From Pseudoduganella buxea (GTDB lineage: Bacteria > Pseudomonadota > Gammaproteobacteria > Burkholderiales > Burkholderiaceae_D), in assembly GCF_009720835.1 (NCBI RefSeq), contig NZ_WNKZ01000039.1, forward strand, positions 1 to 53,756: 53,756 nucleotides of DNA, written 5' to 3'. The position numbers and the translations under genes are program-made. Shown piece after piece: positions 35,160-43,617 of this stretch. The notes under the pieces were generated by a model. That model was not told the origin of the DNA. It was given only the letters and a program-made list of their open reading frames with translations, and searched no databases. Each line of letters starts with the position of its first letter. The first letter of the stretch is position 1.

Positions 35160-36896
35160 TCAGAATTCTTCCCACTCGCCTTCGCCACCGGCGGCAACGG
35201 CCGTGCGTGTCGGCTTCGCGGCCGGATGCGCCGGTGCGGCCGCCGGGCGTGGCACGCTGGCCAGGGCAGGGGCTTTCTTTGCCGGTGCGGCCGCGGTGCG
35301 CCGCGGCGCCGGTTTCGCCACCGCCACGGCGGCGCCGCGCGCCACGGTGAAGGTGCCGACCAGTTCGGCCAGCCTGGCGGCCTGCTCCTGCATCGATTCG
35401 GAAGCGGCGCTGGCTTCTTCCACCAGCGCGGCGTTCTGCTGGGTGACCTGGTCCATCTGCGTGATGGCCTGGTTGACCTGGTCGATGCCGCTGCTCTGCT
35501 CGCGGCTGGCGGCCGAGATCTCGCTCATGATGTCGGTGACGCGTTGCACGCTGCCGACGATTTCCTCCATCGTCGCGCCGGCCTGGCCGACCAGCTGCGA
35601 ACCGACGTCCACCTTCTCGACCGAGTCGTCGATCAGGGTCTTGATTTCCTTGGCGGCGGCACCGGCGCGGTGGGCCAGGTTGCGCACTTCGCCCGCCACG
35701 ACGGCGAAGCCGCGTCCCTGTTCGCCGGCCCGCGCCGCCTCGACTGCCGCGTTCAGCGCCAGGATATTGGTCTGGAAGGCGATGCCGTCGATGACGGAAA
35801 TGATGTCGACGATCTTCCTGGCCGACTCGTTGATGGCACCCATCGTGTCGACCACCTGGGCCACCACCTGGCCACCCTTGGCCGCCACGCTCGAGGCGGA
35901 AGCGGCCATGGCGCTGGCCTGCTGCGCATTGTCGGCGTTCTGCCGCACGGTCGACGTCAGCTCTTCCATCGACGACGCGGTTTCTTCCAGCGAGCTGGCC
36001 TGTTCTTCCGTGCGCGAGGACAGGTCGGCATTGCCGGCCGAGATCTGGCCCGACGCCGTGGCGATGGTATCGGTACCGCTGCGCACTTCGGTGACGATGG
36101 CGGCCAGGCGGTCGCGCATGTGGCGCATCGCGTACATCATGCTGGACTGGTCGCCGGCGCGCAGCGGCACGTCCACCGTCAGGTCGCCGTCGGCGATCCG
36201 GGCGGCAATCGTCGCCGCTTCGTTCGGTTCACCGCCCAGCTGGGCCAGCAGGCCACGGGTAATCATCATGGCCGACCCGATGCCGATGGCCAGCGCGATA
36301 ACGCTCAGGGTCAGCATCAGCGTGGTGGCGCTGGCGTAGGCATCGGCGGCTTGCTGGGCCGCGTTGGCGTTGAGTTTGTTCTCGAAGGCGATCAGTTCGT
36401 TCAGCGCCGCCAGCCATTCTTGCTGCACCGGCCGCACTGTCTGGATCAGGTAATCGGTTGCCTGCTCGGCCTGACCGGCCAGGCCCAGTTCGGCGGACTT
36501 CGCCATGAGCGGCATGGCACGGGCCTCGATGTCCTTCAGCCGGGCTGCAAAGGCTTTCTCCTCCGCCGTCGTGTCAGGCTGCTCGAAGGTCTTCAACAGC
36601 TTGGCGAAGGCTTCGTCGTGCAGGGCATTCTGCTTCGTCACGCGCTCCGCTTCGGGGCGCATCTGCTGTTCGGTGGAGAACAGGATCAGGTTACGCAGGG
36701 CGACCATGCGGTCCATCACGGTATCCTGCATGGTGGCGATCAGCAGGATCTGCTGGTTGTTGACTTCCGTGATGTTGCGCGTGCGATCGTTCATCTCGCG
36801 CATTTTCAGCAGGCCCGTGCCGACGATGACGAGCATCAGGCAAAGGACGAGCGCATAGCCGATGGCCAGCCGCGTACCGACTTTCAGGTTTTTCAT
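35160..36896 (-). CDS. Methyl-accepting chemotaxis protein
   Basis: 578-aa chemoreceptor; the ATG at 36896 is chosen because it gives the typical MKNLKVGTRLAIGYAL start, whereas the earlier open frame (to 37007) is not receptor-like. Helix 1 (about 10-32), a four-helix-bundle periplasmic sensor domain (35-185), helix 2 (about 190-215) and a HAMP domain are followed by the signalling coiled coil. The highly conserved hairpin tip has GIAFQTNILALNAAVEAARA and GRGFAVVAGEVRNLA. The protein ends in EWEEF, matching the WxxF tether to which CheR docks. The ligand is unknown; its place just before pulA makes a sugar signal possible, but this is only positional. Confidence 0.92.
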   Translation of the reverse strand: MKNLKVGTRLAIGYALVLCLMLVIVGTGLLKMREMNDRTRNITEVNNQQILLIATMQDTVMDRMVALRNLILFSTEQQMRPEAERVTKQNALHDEAFAKLLKTFEQPDTTAEEKAFAARLKDIEARAMPLMAKSAELGLAGQAEQATDYLIQTVRPVQQEWLAALNELIAFENKLNANAAQQAADAYASATTLMLTLSVIALAIGIGSAMMITRGLLAQLGGEPNEAATIAARIADGDLTVDVPLRAGDQSSMMYAMRHMRDRLAAIVTEVRSGTDTIATASGQISAGNADLSSRTEEQASSLEETASSMEELTSTVRQNADNAQQASAMAASASSVAAKGGQVVAQVVDTMGAINESARKIVDIISVIDGIAFQTNILALNAAVEAARAGEQGRGFAVVAGEVRNLAHRAGAAAKEIKTLIDDSVEKVDVGSQLVGQAGATMEEIVGSVQRVTDIMSEISAASREQSSGIDQVNQAITQMDQVTQQNAALVEEASAASESMQEQAARLAELVGTFTVARGAAVAVAKPAPRRTAAAPAKKAPALASVPRPAAAPAHPAAKPTRTAVAAGGEGEWEEF

Positions 36897-37006
36897 TGGT
36901 GGGTATCCGAGGACGCAGGATTGTACGGGACCGCGACCAGGTGGTCGGGCCGGCAAGTGGCTGCGCGAGGATTGGGCACGGCCGGCTTCACAGGAGAAGC
37001 GGGTCA

Positions 37007-37012
37007 ATTATA
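37007..37012 (-). promoter_or_regulatory. Possible -10 element for chemoreceptor gene
   Basis: A perfect TATAAT on the minus strand, 110 bases before the ATG; no convincing -35 was seen, and no sigma-28 promoter was found. Confidence 0.3.
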
Positions 37013-37074
37013 GGACAGGTGCCGTTTGGAAAGTACGTGACTGTTGCTTGTGCGCATCAAAAAGTTGACAGTTG

Positions 37075-37097
37075 CGCCCCGGCGCGTCGCCGGGGCG
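37075..37097 (-). terminator. Hairpin after POT transporter gene
   Basis: CGCCCCGGC and GCCGGGGCG form a perfect 9-base stem with a 5-base loop; TTTTT follows about 12 bases later on the minus strand. Confidence 0.5.
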
Positions 37098-37107
37098 GCA
37101 TGACAGG

Positions 37108-38730
37108 TCAGGACTTGGCGCCCTGCGGCAAGGTGCCGTAGCTGCTGGCATCCGTGCCGCTGCGGTAGTTGTCGACCATCTTGTAGCGCCGCGCGTACAG
37201 GGCGAAGACGAGGGCCGTCAGCAGGGCAAAGCCGGCGAAGAAGAACATCTGGAAAGCGATGCTCGACAGGCCGCTGCTGGCGATATGGCCCATCACCGCC
37301 TCATTCTTGACGCTGGAATTGACGATCAGTACCCACAGGTTGCCGACCGTGACAGCCAGGGTCCAGAAGCTCATGATGGAGCCCTTCATCGATTGCGGCG
37401 CCTGGCTGTAGGCGAACTCCAGGCCCGTGGCCGACACCAGCACCTCGGCCATCGTCAGCAGTGCATACGGGGCCAGTTGCCACAGGATCGACATCGGCGT
37501 GCCGCCATCCATCGACACCTGGATCCAGCCGATCACCAGCCATGCCGCGCCGGACAGGGCGATGCCGGCCGTCATGCGGCGCAGGGCCGTGGGCTCGATG
37601 CCGATGGCGCGCAGCAGGGGGAAGACGGCGACGTTATTGAACGGGATCAGGAGCATCACCAGCAGCGGGTTCAAGGCCTGCATCTGCGCCGGCAGCACCT
37701 GGAACTCCCAGCCGAACAGGTCCAGCACGGGGCTCGTCATCGCATTGGCCTGCACGATCCACGTGGATGCCTTCTGGTCGAACAGGGACCAGAACGGCGT
37801 CACCAGCGCGAACACGATCAGGATGCGCAGCACGGCGCGCACGCCTTCCACGGCCTCGTCGGGATGGTGGCCCCGGGCCCGTTCCAGCTGCATGCCGGTA
37901 CCGATGCCGCCGAAGGCCAGCAGCAGCACCAGGGCCGTACAGGCACTGATGACGAAGCCCCAGGAGAACGACATCGCCAGCGCGGCGACGGCACCGACCA
38001 CGCCGAGGACGGCCACCACCAGGCCGGGACGGCCCTGGCCAGGCTTGCGGGCCAGCAGGGCAGTGCGCGCCACGCGGGTCAGCGAATCCGGGCTCGGAGG
38101 CGCCGGCGGCACGTGCACGTATTTCTTATTGCCGAGCCAGAAAATCAGTAAGGCCAGCGCCATCAGCAGGCCCGGAATGCCGAAGGCCACGGACGGGCCG
38201 TAGTTCTTCAGGAACAGCGGCATCAGGAGCGAAGCGAAGAAGGAGCCGAAGTTGATGCTCCAGTAGAAGGCGTCGTAGACCACCTTGGCGCGGTTCTTGT
38301 TGGTCTGGTCGAACTGGTCGCCGACGAAGGCCGACACCAGCGGCTTGATGCCGCCGGCCCCCAGCGCGATCAGGAAGAGGCCGAAATAGAAGCCCGTCAG
38401 GTTGTCCTCGAAAATGGCCAGGCAGGCGTGGCCCGCCACGTAGACGAGGCTGAGCCAGAAGATGGTGTTGTACTTGCCGAAGAAGCGGTCGGCCAGGAAG
38501 CCGCCCAGCAGGGGAAAGAAGTAGACGCCGATGACGAAGGTGTGGAACACGTGCTTGGCTTCGCTGGTGCGGTCCGCCAGCGGCACGAACAGCAGCAGGG
38601 TGCTGATCAGGAAGGGCGTCAGGATATTGCGCATGCCATAGAACGAGAAGCGCTCGGCCGCCTCGTTGGCGATGATGAACGGGATCTGCCGCGGTAGCGG
38701 CCCGTTGCCCTGGGTTTGGTCCAATGCCAT
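37108..38730 (-). CDS. POT-family proton-coupled oligopeptide transporter
   Basis: 540-aa inner-membrane protein with about 14 helices, importing di- and tripeptides with protons. Family motifs: FIIANEAAERFSFYGMRNIL (the ExxERFxYY-type motif on helix 1), the helix 2-3 loop GGFLADRFFGKYNTI, FYWSINFGSF, and late EFAYSQAPQSMKGSIMSFW. The start is the ATG at 38730. Divergent from the alpha-glucosidase gene, with the operator at 38888 between them. A partner role with the M2 dipeptidyl carboxypeptidase is possible (dipeptide uptake) but unproven. Confidence 0.92.
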   Translation of the reverse strand: MALDQTQGNGPLPRQIPFIIANEAAERFSFYGMRNILTPFLISTLLLFVPLADRTSEAKHVFHTFVIGVYFFPLLGGFLADRFFGKYNTIFWLSLVYVAGHACLAIFEDNLTGFYFGLFLIALGAGGIKPLVSAFVGDQFDQTNKNRAKVVYDAFYWSINFGSFFASLLMPLFLKNYGPSVAFGIPGLLMALALLIFWLGNKKYVHVPPAPPSPDSLTRVARTALLARKPGQGRPGLVVAVLGVVGAVAALAMSFSWGFVISACTALVLLLAFGGIGTGMQLERARGHHPDEAVEGVRAVLRILIVFALVTPFWSLFDQKASTWIVQANAMTSPVLDLFGWEFQVLPAQMQALNPLLVMLLIPFNNVAVFPLLRAIGIEPTALRRMTAGIALSGAAWLVIGWIQVSMDGGTPMSILWQLAPYALLTMAEVLVSATGLEFAYSQAPQSMKGSIMSFWTLAVTVGNLWVLIVNSSVKNEAVMGHIASSGLSSIAFQMFFFAGFALLTALVFALYARRYKMVDNYRSGTDASSYGTLPQGAKS

Positions 38731-38887
38731 GTATGTCCCCGAAAAAGTAGGACGGCACGTCCAGGCGGGGATCGCCCGCCGGCGCCGCGCCGTGGATGAG
38801 AATTATGTGGGACGGATGCTAGGGGAACGGGCCCCGTCTGGCAACAGCGAAATGTGGCACTGGCGGACGGCGGAAAGGGCAGAAATC

Positions 38888-38902
38888 TGTAGTTTGACTA
38901 CT
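38888..38902. promoter_or_regulatory. Starch-regulon operator, 14/15 match (alpha-glucosidase/POT divergent region)
   Basis: TGTAGT-TTG-ACTACT, one mismatch; ACA follows two bases on. The 322-base intergenic region also holds a half site ACTACA at 38977-38982 and a weak copy at 39010. Confidence 0.65.
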
Positions 38903-38988
38903 ACAATGAAAGACGAATATTTGTGTAACTTGGTATAACTGTCTGTTTCTATTGAATATTTTTAAGACTACAGGCAGCCTTCAATCCG

Positions 38989-39024
38989 TTGAGATTTTCA
39001 TACGCATGCTGTATATTCTCTACA
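38989..39024 (+). promoter_or_regulatory. Promoter for alpha-glucosidase gene with overlapping weak operator
   Basis: TTGAGA (38989-38994), a 17-base spacer and TATATT (39012-39017). TGTATA-TTC-TCTACA (39010-39024; 12/15 to the operator) covers the -10 element. Confidence 0.5.
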
Positions 39025-39052
39025 AATCCCCTCCAAACCAACCGGAAACGTC

Positions 39053-40672
39053 ATGAGCACAGCATTGTCCCCGACCTGGTGGCAGGAAGCCATCATCTAT
39101 CAGGTGTACCCGCGCAGCTATCTCGACACGAATGGCGACGGCGTCGGCGACCTCAATGGCATCACCGACCGCCTCGACTACATCGCCCGGCTGGGCGTGG
39201 ACATCGTCTGGATTTCGCCCTTCTTCAAGTCGCCGATGAAGGACTTCGGCTACGACATCGCCGACTACTGCGACGTCGATCCCCTGTTCGGTACCTTGGC
39301 CGACTTCGACCGGCTGATCGCCAAGGCGCACAGCGTGGGCGTGAAGATCATGATCGACCAGGTCATGTCGCACTGCTCGGAGCAGCACCCGTGGTTCGTC
39401 GAGAGCCGCAAGAGCCGCGACAATCCGAAGGCCGACTGGTTCGTCTGGGCCGACCCGCTGCCGGACGGGAACCCGCCGAACAACTGGCTGTCCATCTTCG
39501 GCGGCCCCGCCTGGCAATGGGATGCGCGGCGCAAGCAGTACTACATGCACAACTTCCTCACCAGCCAGCCGGACCTGAACTTCCATAATCCGCAAGTGCA
39601 GCAGGCCATGCTGGACAGCCTGCGCTTCTGGCTGGCGCGCGGTGTCGACGGTGTGCGCCTCGATGCGGTGACGTTCCACTTCCACGACCAGGCCCTGCGC
39701 AGCAATCCGCCCGCCACGGTGCGCGACACGTCCACCGTGACGGACGTGAACCCGTATGGCTACCAGGCCCACGTCTACGACAAGTGCCGTCCCGAGAACG
39801 TGCCCTTCCTTCAGCGCGTGCGCAAGGTGCTGGACGAATTCGGTGCCGTCTCGATCGGCGAAGTGGGGGCGGACGACGCCCTGGCCTTCATGGCCGAATA
39901 CACGGCCGGTGGCGACAAGCTGCACATGGCCTACAGCTTCAACCTGCTGACGGAGGACCATTCGGCGAAACACATCCGCACCCAGGTCGAGGACTTCAAG
40001 CGCCGCGTCAAGGATGGCTGGGCCTCCTGGTCGGTCGGCAACCACGACGTTCCCCGCGTGGCCACGCGCTGGGGCGCCGGCAAGGACCCGGCGGCATTCG
40101 GCAAGCTGGCGCTGGCGATGCAGCTGTCCCTGCGCGGCACGCCCTGCCTGTACCAGGGCGACGAGCTGGCCTTCACGGAAGCGGACGTGCCGTATGAACT
40201 GATCCAGGACCCGTACGGCATCACTTTCTGGCCAGAGTTCAAGGGCCGCGACGGCTGCCGCACGCCGATCGCCTGGACGGACGATGCCAACGGCGGCTTC
40301 ACCAGCGGCACGCCATGGCTGCCGGTGGCGCCCGAGCATATCGCGGCCGCCGCGTCGGTCCAGGAAGCGGACCCGGAGTCGCCGCTGAACTTCGCCCGCC
40401 GCCTGATCGCGTGGCGGCGCACGATGCCGCAGCTGACGCGCGGCGACATCGAATTCCTCGATGCGCCCGAGCCGGTGCTGGCGTTCCGGCGCGACCTGCC
40501 GGGCCAGCGCGGCGTGCTGTGCGTATTCAACCTGGGTGGCGACACGGTGCGCTTCACCTTGCCCCAGGCACGGGGCGCGGAGCCCCTGCCGCAGGCAGGC
40601 TTGCCCGGCACGGTGGAAGAGGGTGAAGTGACCCTGCCACCATGCGGGGGCTGGTTCGGCTACGCCGCCTAA
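39053..40672 (+). CDS. Cytoplasmic GH13 alpha-glucosidase
   Basis: 539-aa enzyme without a signal peptide, so the only cytoplasmic glucan hydrolase of the locus. It starts TWWQEAIIYQVYPRSYLDTN, then GVGDLNGI, nucleophile Asp204 in GVRLDAVTF, acid Glu in VSIGEVGADD, and SVGNHDVPR. The first conserved region reads DQVMSHCSEQHPWF, with Ser where Asn is usual; this occurs in the GH13_23-type alpha-glucosidases. It should release glucose from imported maltose and maltodextrin, delivering glucose to the glucokinase encoded next. Its own terminator follows, so glk has a separate promoter. Confidence 0.92.
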   Translation: MSTALSPTWWQEAIIYQVYPRSYLDTNGDGVGDLNGITDRLDYIARLGVDIVWISPFFKSPMKDFGYDIADYCDVDPLFGTLADFDRLIAKAHSVGVKIMIDQVMSHCSEQHPWFVESRKSRDNPKADWFVWADPLPDGNPPNNWLSIFGGPAWQWDARRKQYYMHNFLTSQPDLNFHNPQVQQAMLDSLRFWLARGVDGVRLDAVTFHFHDQALRSNPPATVRDTSTVTDVNPYGYQAHVYDKCRPENVPFLQRVRKVLDEFGAVSIGEVGADDALAFMAEYTAGGDKLHMAYSFNLLTEDHSAKHIRTQVEDFKRRVKDGWASWSVGNHDVPRVATRWGAGKDPAAFGKLALAMQLSLRGTPCLYQGDELAFTEADVPYELIQDPYGITFWPEFKGRDGCRTPIAWTDDANGGFTSGTPWLPVAPEHIAAAASVQEADPESPLNFARRLIAWRRTMPQLTRGDIEFLDAPEPVLAFRRDLPGQRGVLCVFNLGGDTVRFTLPQARGAEPLPQAGLPGTVEEGEVTLPPCGGWFGYAA

Positions 40673-40678
40673 GGCCAC

Positions 40679-40711
40679 CGGGCCCGGATTCTTCCGGGCC
40701 CGTTCTTTTTT
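40679..40711 (+). terminator. Rho-independent terminator after alpha-glucosidase gene
   Basis: CGGGCCCGGA and TCCGGGCCCG are perfect arms with a TTCT loop region, followed by TTCTTTTTT. Confidence 0.85.
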
Positions 40712-40779
40712 GTGCGGGCCATTTCGGGTATGCTGCGACCCTTCGCTGCCGACGAATTTTCACCAGAATAGACGAGACG

Positions 40780-42648
40780 ATGAAACAACTGGAAGTTGAC
40801 CAAAAACTGAGCCGCACCGCCTTTGCCGACGGCCCCCGGCTGCTGGCCGATATCGGCGCCACGCACGCGCGCTTCGCGCTGCAGACGGGCCCCGGCGAAT
40901 ACCAGGCCGTGCGCGTGCTCCAGTGCGACGACTTCACCGGCATCGTCCCGCTGCTGCGCAGCTACCTGGCCGACCATCCGGACATCAACCTCAATCACGG
41001 CGCGCTGGCGCTGGCCAACCCGGTGCATGGCGACTACATCCGCATGACCAACCGGGACTGGCAGTTCTCCACCGACGAAGTGCGGCGCGAACTGGGCCTG
41101 CACACCTTGCTGGTGGTGAACGACTTCACGGCGCTGGCCATGGCCATCCCCACGTTCAAGCCTTCCGACCTGATGCAGGTGGGCGGCGGCACGCCGGCGG
41201 CCAACTCCGTCATCGGCGTGCTGGGGCCGGGCACGGGCCTGGGCTGCTCGGGCGTCATTCCCACCGTCGACGGTTTCGTCACCCTCGGTTCCGAAGGGGG
41301 CCACAACAACTTCGCGCCGGCCGACGAACGCGAATACGCCATCCTGCAATACGCGTGGCAGACCTGGCCGCACGTGTCGAACGAGCGCCTCATTTCCGGC
41401 CCCGGCATGGAAATCATCTACCGGGCCATCGCGCGCCGCAACGGCCGCCAGGTGCGCGACCTGACCTCGCAGCAGATCATCGCCGGGGCCCTGAAGGACA
41501 AGGAGCCCCTGTGCGTGGAAGTGCTGGAATGCTTCTGCGCGATGCTGGGCGGCGCGGCGGCCAACCTGGCCGTCACCCTGGGCTCGTTCGGCGGCATCTT
41601 CATCGGCGGCGGCATCGTGCCGCGCATGGGCGAGTGGTTCCGCGATTCGCCGTTCCGCACGCGCTTCGAAGCGAAGGGCCGCTTCTCGTCCTACCTGGCC
41701 GAGATTCCGACGTACGTCATCACGACGCCCAATCCCGCCTTCTACGGCGTGGCGACGATCCTGTCGGAACACCTGCGCGGGCGCAGCGGCGCCAACACCC
41801 TGATGGAGCGCGTGCAGCACCTGCACCATGAACTGACGCCGGCCGAACAGCGCGTGGCGCAGCTGGTACTGGAACAGCCGCGCCTCGTGCTGAACGAGCC
41901 GATCGCCGATATCGCGCGGCTGGCCGAAGTGTCGCAGCCGACCGTGATCCGCTTCTGCCGCTCGCTCGGTTTCCTCGGCCTGGCCGACTTCAAGCTGAAA
42001 TTTGCCAGCAGCTTGACGGGCGCGATCCCCGTGCGCCACAGCCAGGTGCGGGTCAGCGACAGCACGCACGACCTGTCGGCGAAGGTGATCGACAACACTG
42101 TGTCGGCCATCCTGAAGTTCCGCGACCAGCTCGACGTGCGCTCGCTCGATCGCGCCATCGCCCTCGTATCGAAGGCGAAGAAGGTGGAGTTCTACGCGAT
42201 GGGCAATTCGCGCGTGGTGGGCCTGGACGGCCAGCACAAGTTCTTCCGTTTCCGTATTCCGACGGCGTCGTATGGCGACTCGCACCTGCTGTCGCTGGCG
42301 GCAGAGCTGCTGCAGCCAGGCGACGTCGTCATCGCCATTTCCAATTCCGGCAAGCTGCCGGAGCTGCTCGAAGCGGTGGACACGGCGCGCGCGGCAGGGG
42401 CGGACGTCATCGCCATCACCACCAGCCAGTCGCCGCTGGCAAAGAAGGCCAGCGTGTGCCTGGCAGTCGACCACAGCGAGGACAGCACCACCTTCCTGTC
42501 GATGATCTCGCGCATCCTGCAACTGCTGCTGATCGACATCCTCACCGTCGGCATCTCCCTGGACGAATCGAACAAGGCGCTGGTGCTGGAGCGCAAGGGC
42601 TCCGCGCCGGACCGGGCGCGCATGCTGATCTCGCACCTGGACAGCTGA
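40780..42648 (+). CDS. glk: Bifunctional glucokinase / HexR-like (RpiR) transcription regulator
   Basis: 622-aa fusion. Residues 1-335 are a bacterial glucokinase with LLADIGATHARFAL (21-34), LGPGTGLGCSG (148-158), GSEGGHNNFAP and IFIGGGIVPRMGEWF. Residues about 345-415 are an RpiR/HexR helix-turn-helix (ELTPAEQRVAQ; IADIARLAEVSQPTVIRFCR). Residues about 455-600 are a SIS sugar-phosphate-binding domain (AISNSGKLPELLEA). The ATG at 40780 is chosen because it gives the normal glucokinase N-terminus; the frame is open upstream into the terminator. Such fusions are known in Burkholderiales. HexR proteins sense the Entner-Doudoroff intermediate KDPG and bind TGTAAT-N3-ATTACA-like sites. The similar palindromes here make it the probable local regulator (inference). 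Confidence 0.92.
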   Translation: MKQLEVDQKLSRTAFADGPRLLADIGATHARFALQTGPGEYQAVRVLQCDDFTGIVPLLRSYLADHPDINLNHGALALANPVHGDYIRMTNRDWQFSTDEVRRELGLHTLLVVNDFTALAMAIPTFKPSDLMQVGGGTPAANSVIGVLGPGTGLGCSGVIPTVDGFVTLGSEGGHNNFAPADEREYAILQYAWQTWPHVSNERLISGPGMEIIYRAIARRNGRQVRDLTSQQIIAGALKDKEPLCVEVLECFCAMLGGAAANLAVTLGSFGGIFIGGGIVPRMGEWFRDSPFRTRFEAKGRFSSYLAEIPTYVITTPNPAFYGVATILSEHLRGRSGANTLMERVQHLHHELTPAEQRVAQLVLEQPRLVLNEPIADIARLAEVSQPTVIRFCRSLGFLGLADFKLKFASSLTGAIPVRHSQVRVSDSTHDLSAKVIDNTVSAILKFRDQLDVRSLDRAIALVSKAKKVEFYAMGNSRVVGLDGQHKFFRFRIPTASYGDSHLLSLAAELLQPGDVVIAISNSGKLPELLEAVDTARAAGADVIAITTSQSPLAKKASVCLAVDHSEDSTTFLSMISRILQLLLIDILTVGISLDESNKALVLERKGSAPDRARMLISHLDS

Positions 42649-42664
42649 ACGTCTCGATGGACGA

Positions 42665-42703
42665 TAAAAAACGCCGGGCCGCGCAAGCGCCCCGGCGTTT
42701 TTG
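42665..42703 (+). terminator. Rho-independent terminator after glk-hexR fusion
   Basis: AAAAACGCCGGG(GCC) pairs with CCCCGGCGTTTTT around a GCGCAAGC loop. The A/T flanks make it usable in both directions, so it may also serve the small minus-strand gene. Confidence 0.8.
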
Positions 42704-42717
42704 TTTGGACCGGCGTA

Positions 42718-42819
42718 TCAGTAACGGCGCGTCGGACCCGTGGGCGCGCGCTGCTGCATGCGTGCCTGTACTTTTTTCCAGATAAAGCCGGCGATGGCCA
42801 TCATGATCATTTTTCGCAT
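42718..42819 (-). CDS. 33-residue hydrophobic small protein
   Basis: Minus-strand ATG at 42819 with AAGAGGGACTT directly upstream, a good ribosome site. The product starts MRKMIMMAIAGFIWKKVQAR and ends in a basic, Arg-rich tail, stopping with TGA at 42718-42720. A short hydrophobic N-terminal stretch followed by KK and RR suggests a membrane-attached small protein. The bidirectional terminator beyond its stop supports a real transcription unit. No family is recognised. Confidence 0.55.
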   Translation of the reverse strand: MRKMIMMAIAGFIWKKVQARMQQRAPTGPTRRY

Positions 42820-42927
42820 AAGTCCCTCTTGTCGATGAAACCATTCTGCGCCACCCGTCGCCGCGCGACTGTGCGCAAGGCCACCTTGGGGTGCCGAAAA
42901 AAACTGTTGCGTCCGCCAGCAAAAGGT

Positions 42928-42959
42928 TTAAGATATATCGAATGAAAGATATATCTTAA
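42928..42959. promoter_or_regulatory. Inverted-repeat operator of the PadR-type regulator
   Basis: TTAAGATATATC (42928-42939) and GATATATCTTAA (42948-42959) are perfect 12-base arms with an 8-base spacer. The right arm ends within the AAGGAG ribosome site of the regulator gene, a classic autoregulation layout. Confidence 0.75.
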
Positions 42960-42969
42960 GGAGTTCATT

Positions 42970-43509
42970 ATGTTCCACATGTTCCGCAAACACGGTCCCC
43001 GCATGATCGACCATCACCACCACCATCCGCACCGGGGCGGCGGCGGGCGCGGTCCGCGCATGTTCGATTCGGGCGCAATGCGCTATGTCGTGCTGCAGCT
43101 GATCGCCGAAAAGCCCCGCCATGGCTACGATATCATCAAAGAGCTGGAAACGCGCATCGGCGGCGGCTACGCGCCCAGCCCGGGCGCCATCTATCCGCTG
43201 ATGGCGATGCTGCACGATATGGGCCACGTCTCCGTCAGCCTGGACGGCAACAAGAAGCTGCACTCGATCACGCCGGAAGGCCAGGTCTTCCTGGACGAGA
43301 ACCGCGCCATGGTCGATGCCGTGATGGCACGCCTGGCCGGCCAGGGCAGGGAGGGTGAACGGGGCGGCGACGACCTGCGCGCCGTCATGCACCAGCTTAA
43401 GGAAACCGTGGTGTTGCGCGCCCGCGACCCGGCCGCTCCCGCCACTCGCCGCGAGCAGATCGCCGCCATCCTGCGGCGCGCCGGGGCCGAGATCGCCGCG
43501 CTGGATTAA
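42970..43509 (+). CDS. yqjI: PadR-family regulator, YqjI-like (nickel-responsive type)
   Basis: 179-aa repressor-like protein. A His/Gly/Arg-rich N-terminal extension (residues 1-35, with DHHHHHPHRGGGGRG) precedes the PadR winged helix (about 36-110: LRYVVLQLIAEKPRHGYDII-like start, GGGYAPSPGAIYPLMAML). A helical dimerisation tail follows (110-179). E. coli YqjI, which senses nickel and represses the ferric reductase gene yqjH, has the same build and the same Y-x-PSPG-x-IYP segment. Here the neighbour is an MFS exporter instead of yqjH, 108 bases downstream. It likely controls itself through the perfect palindrome just upstream. Metal sensing is inference from the His cluster. Confidence 0.85.
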   Translation: MFHMFRKHGPRMIDHHHHHPHRGGGGRGPRMFDSGAMRYVVLQLIAEKPRHGYDIIKELETRIGGGYAPSPGAIYPLMAMLHDMGHVSVSLDGNKKLHSITPEGQVFLDENRAMVDAVMARLAGQGREGERGGDDLRAVMHQLKETVVLRARDPAAPATRREQIAAILRRAGAEIAALD

Positions 43510-43530
43510 TCCTCGAAAACCGGTGTCAGA

Positions 43531-43568
43531 CGCGAAAACGGGTGTCTGACCGCTGCGCCGGACCGACC
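43531..43568 (-). repeat. Dispersed intergenic repeat, copy 1
   Basis: The reverse complement of this stretch matches 47991-48028 at 31 of 38 positions, sharing the core CGCAGCGGTC. Next to it the top strand has GGTGTCAGAC and GGTGTCTGAC repeated. The 108-base gap between the PadR and MFS genes is mostly this element. Confidence 0.6.
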
Positions 43569-43617
43569 GAATTGGTGCAAACTGCTGCGGCCAACTCCGC
43601 GTTTTGAAAAGAAAAAC

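Noticed and set aside
35090..35197. N-terminal extension of pullulanase to 35197
   Set aside because: It would place the operator and the chemoreceptor stop inside the coding region and bury the signal peptide; the ATG at 35089 is better.
40669..42636. 655-residue minus-strand frame opposite glk
   Set aside because: Shadow of the glucokinase/HexR fusion; no motifs and Arg/His/Val-rich.
43009..43032. His-codon run CACCACCACCAC resembling a vector-derived affinity tag
   Set aside because: It is part of the native His-rich N-terminus typical of YqjI-like regulators and lies in a normal genomic context.
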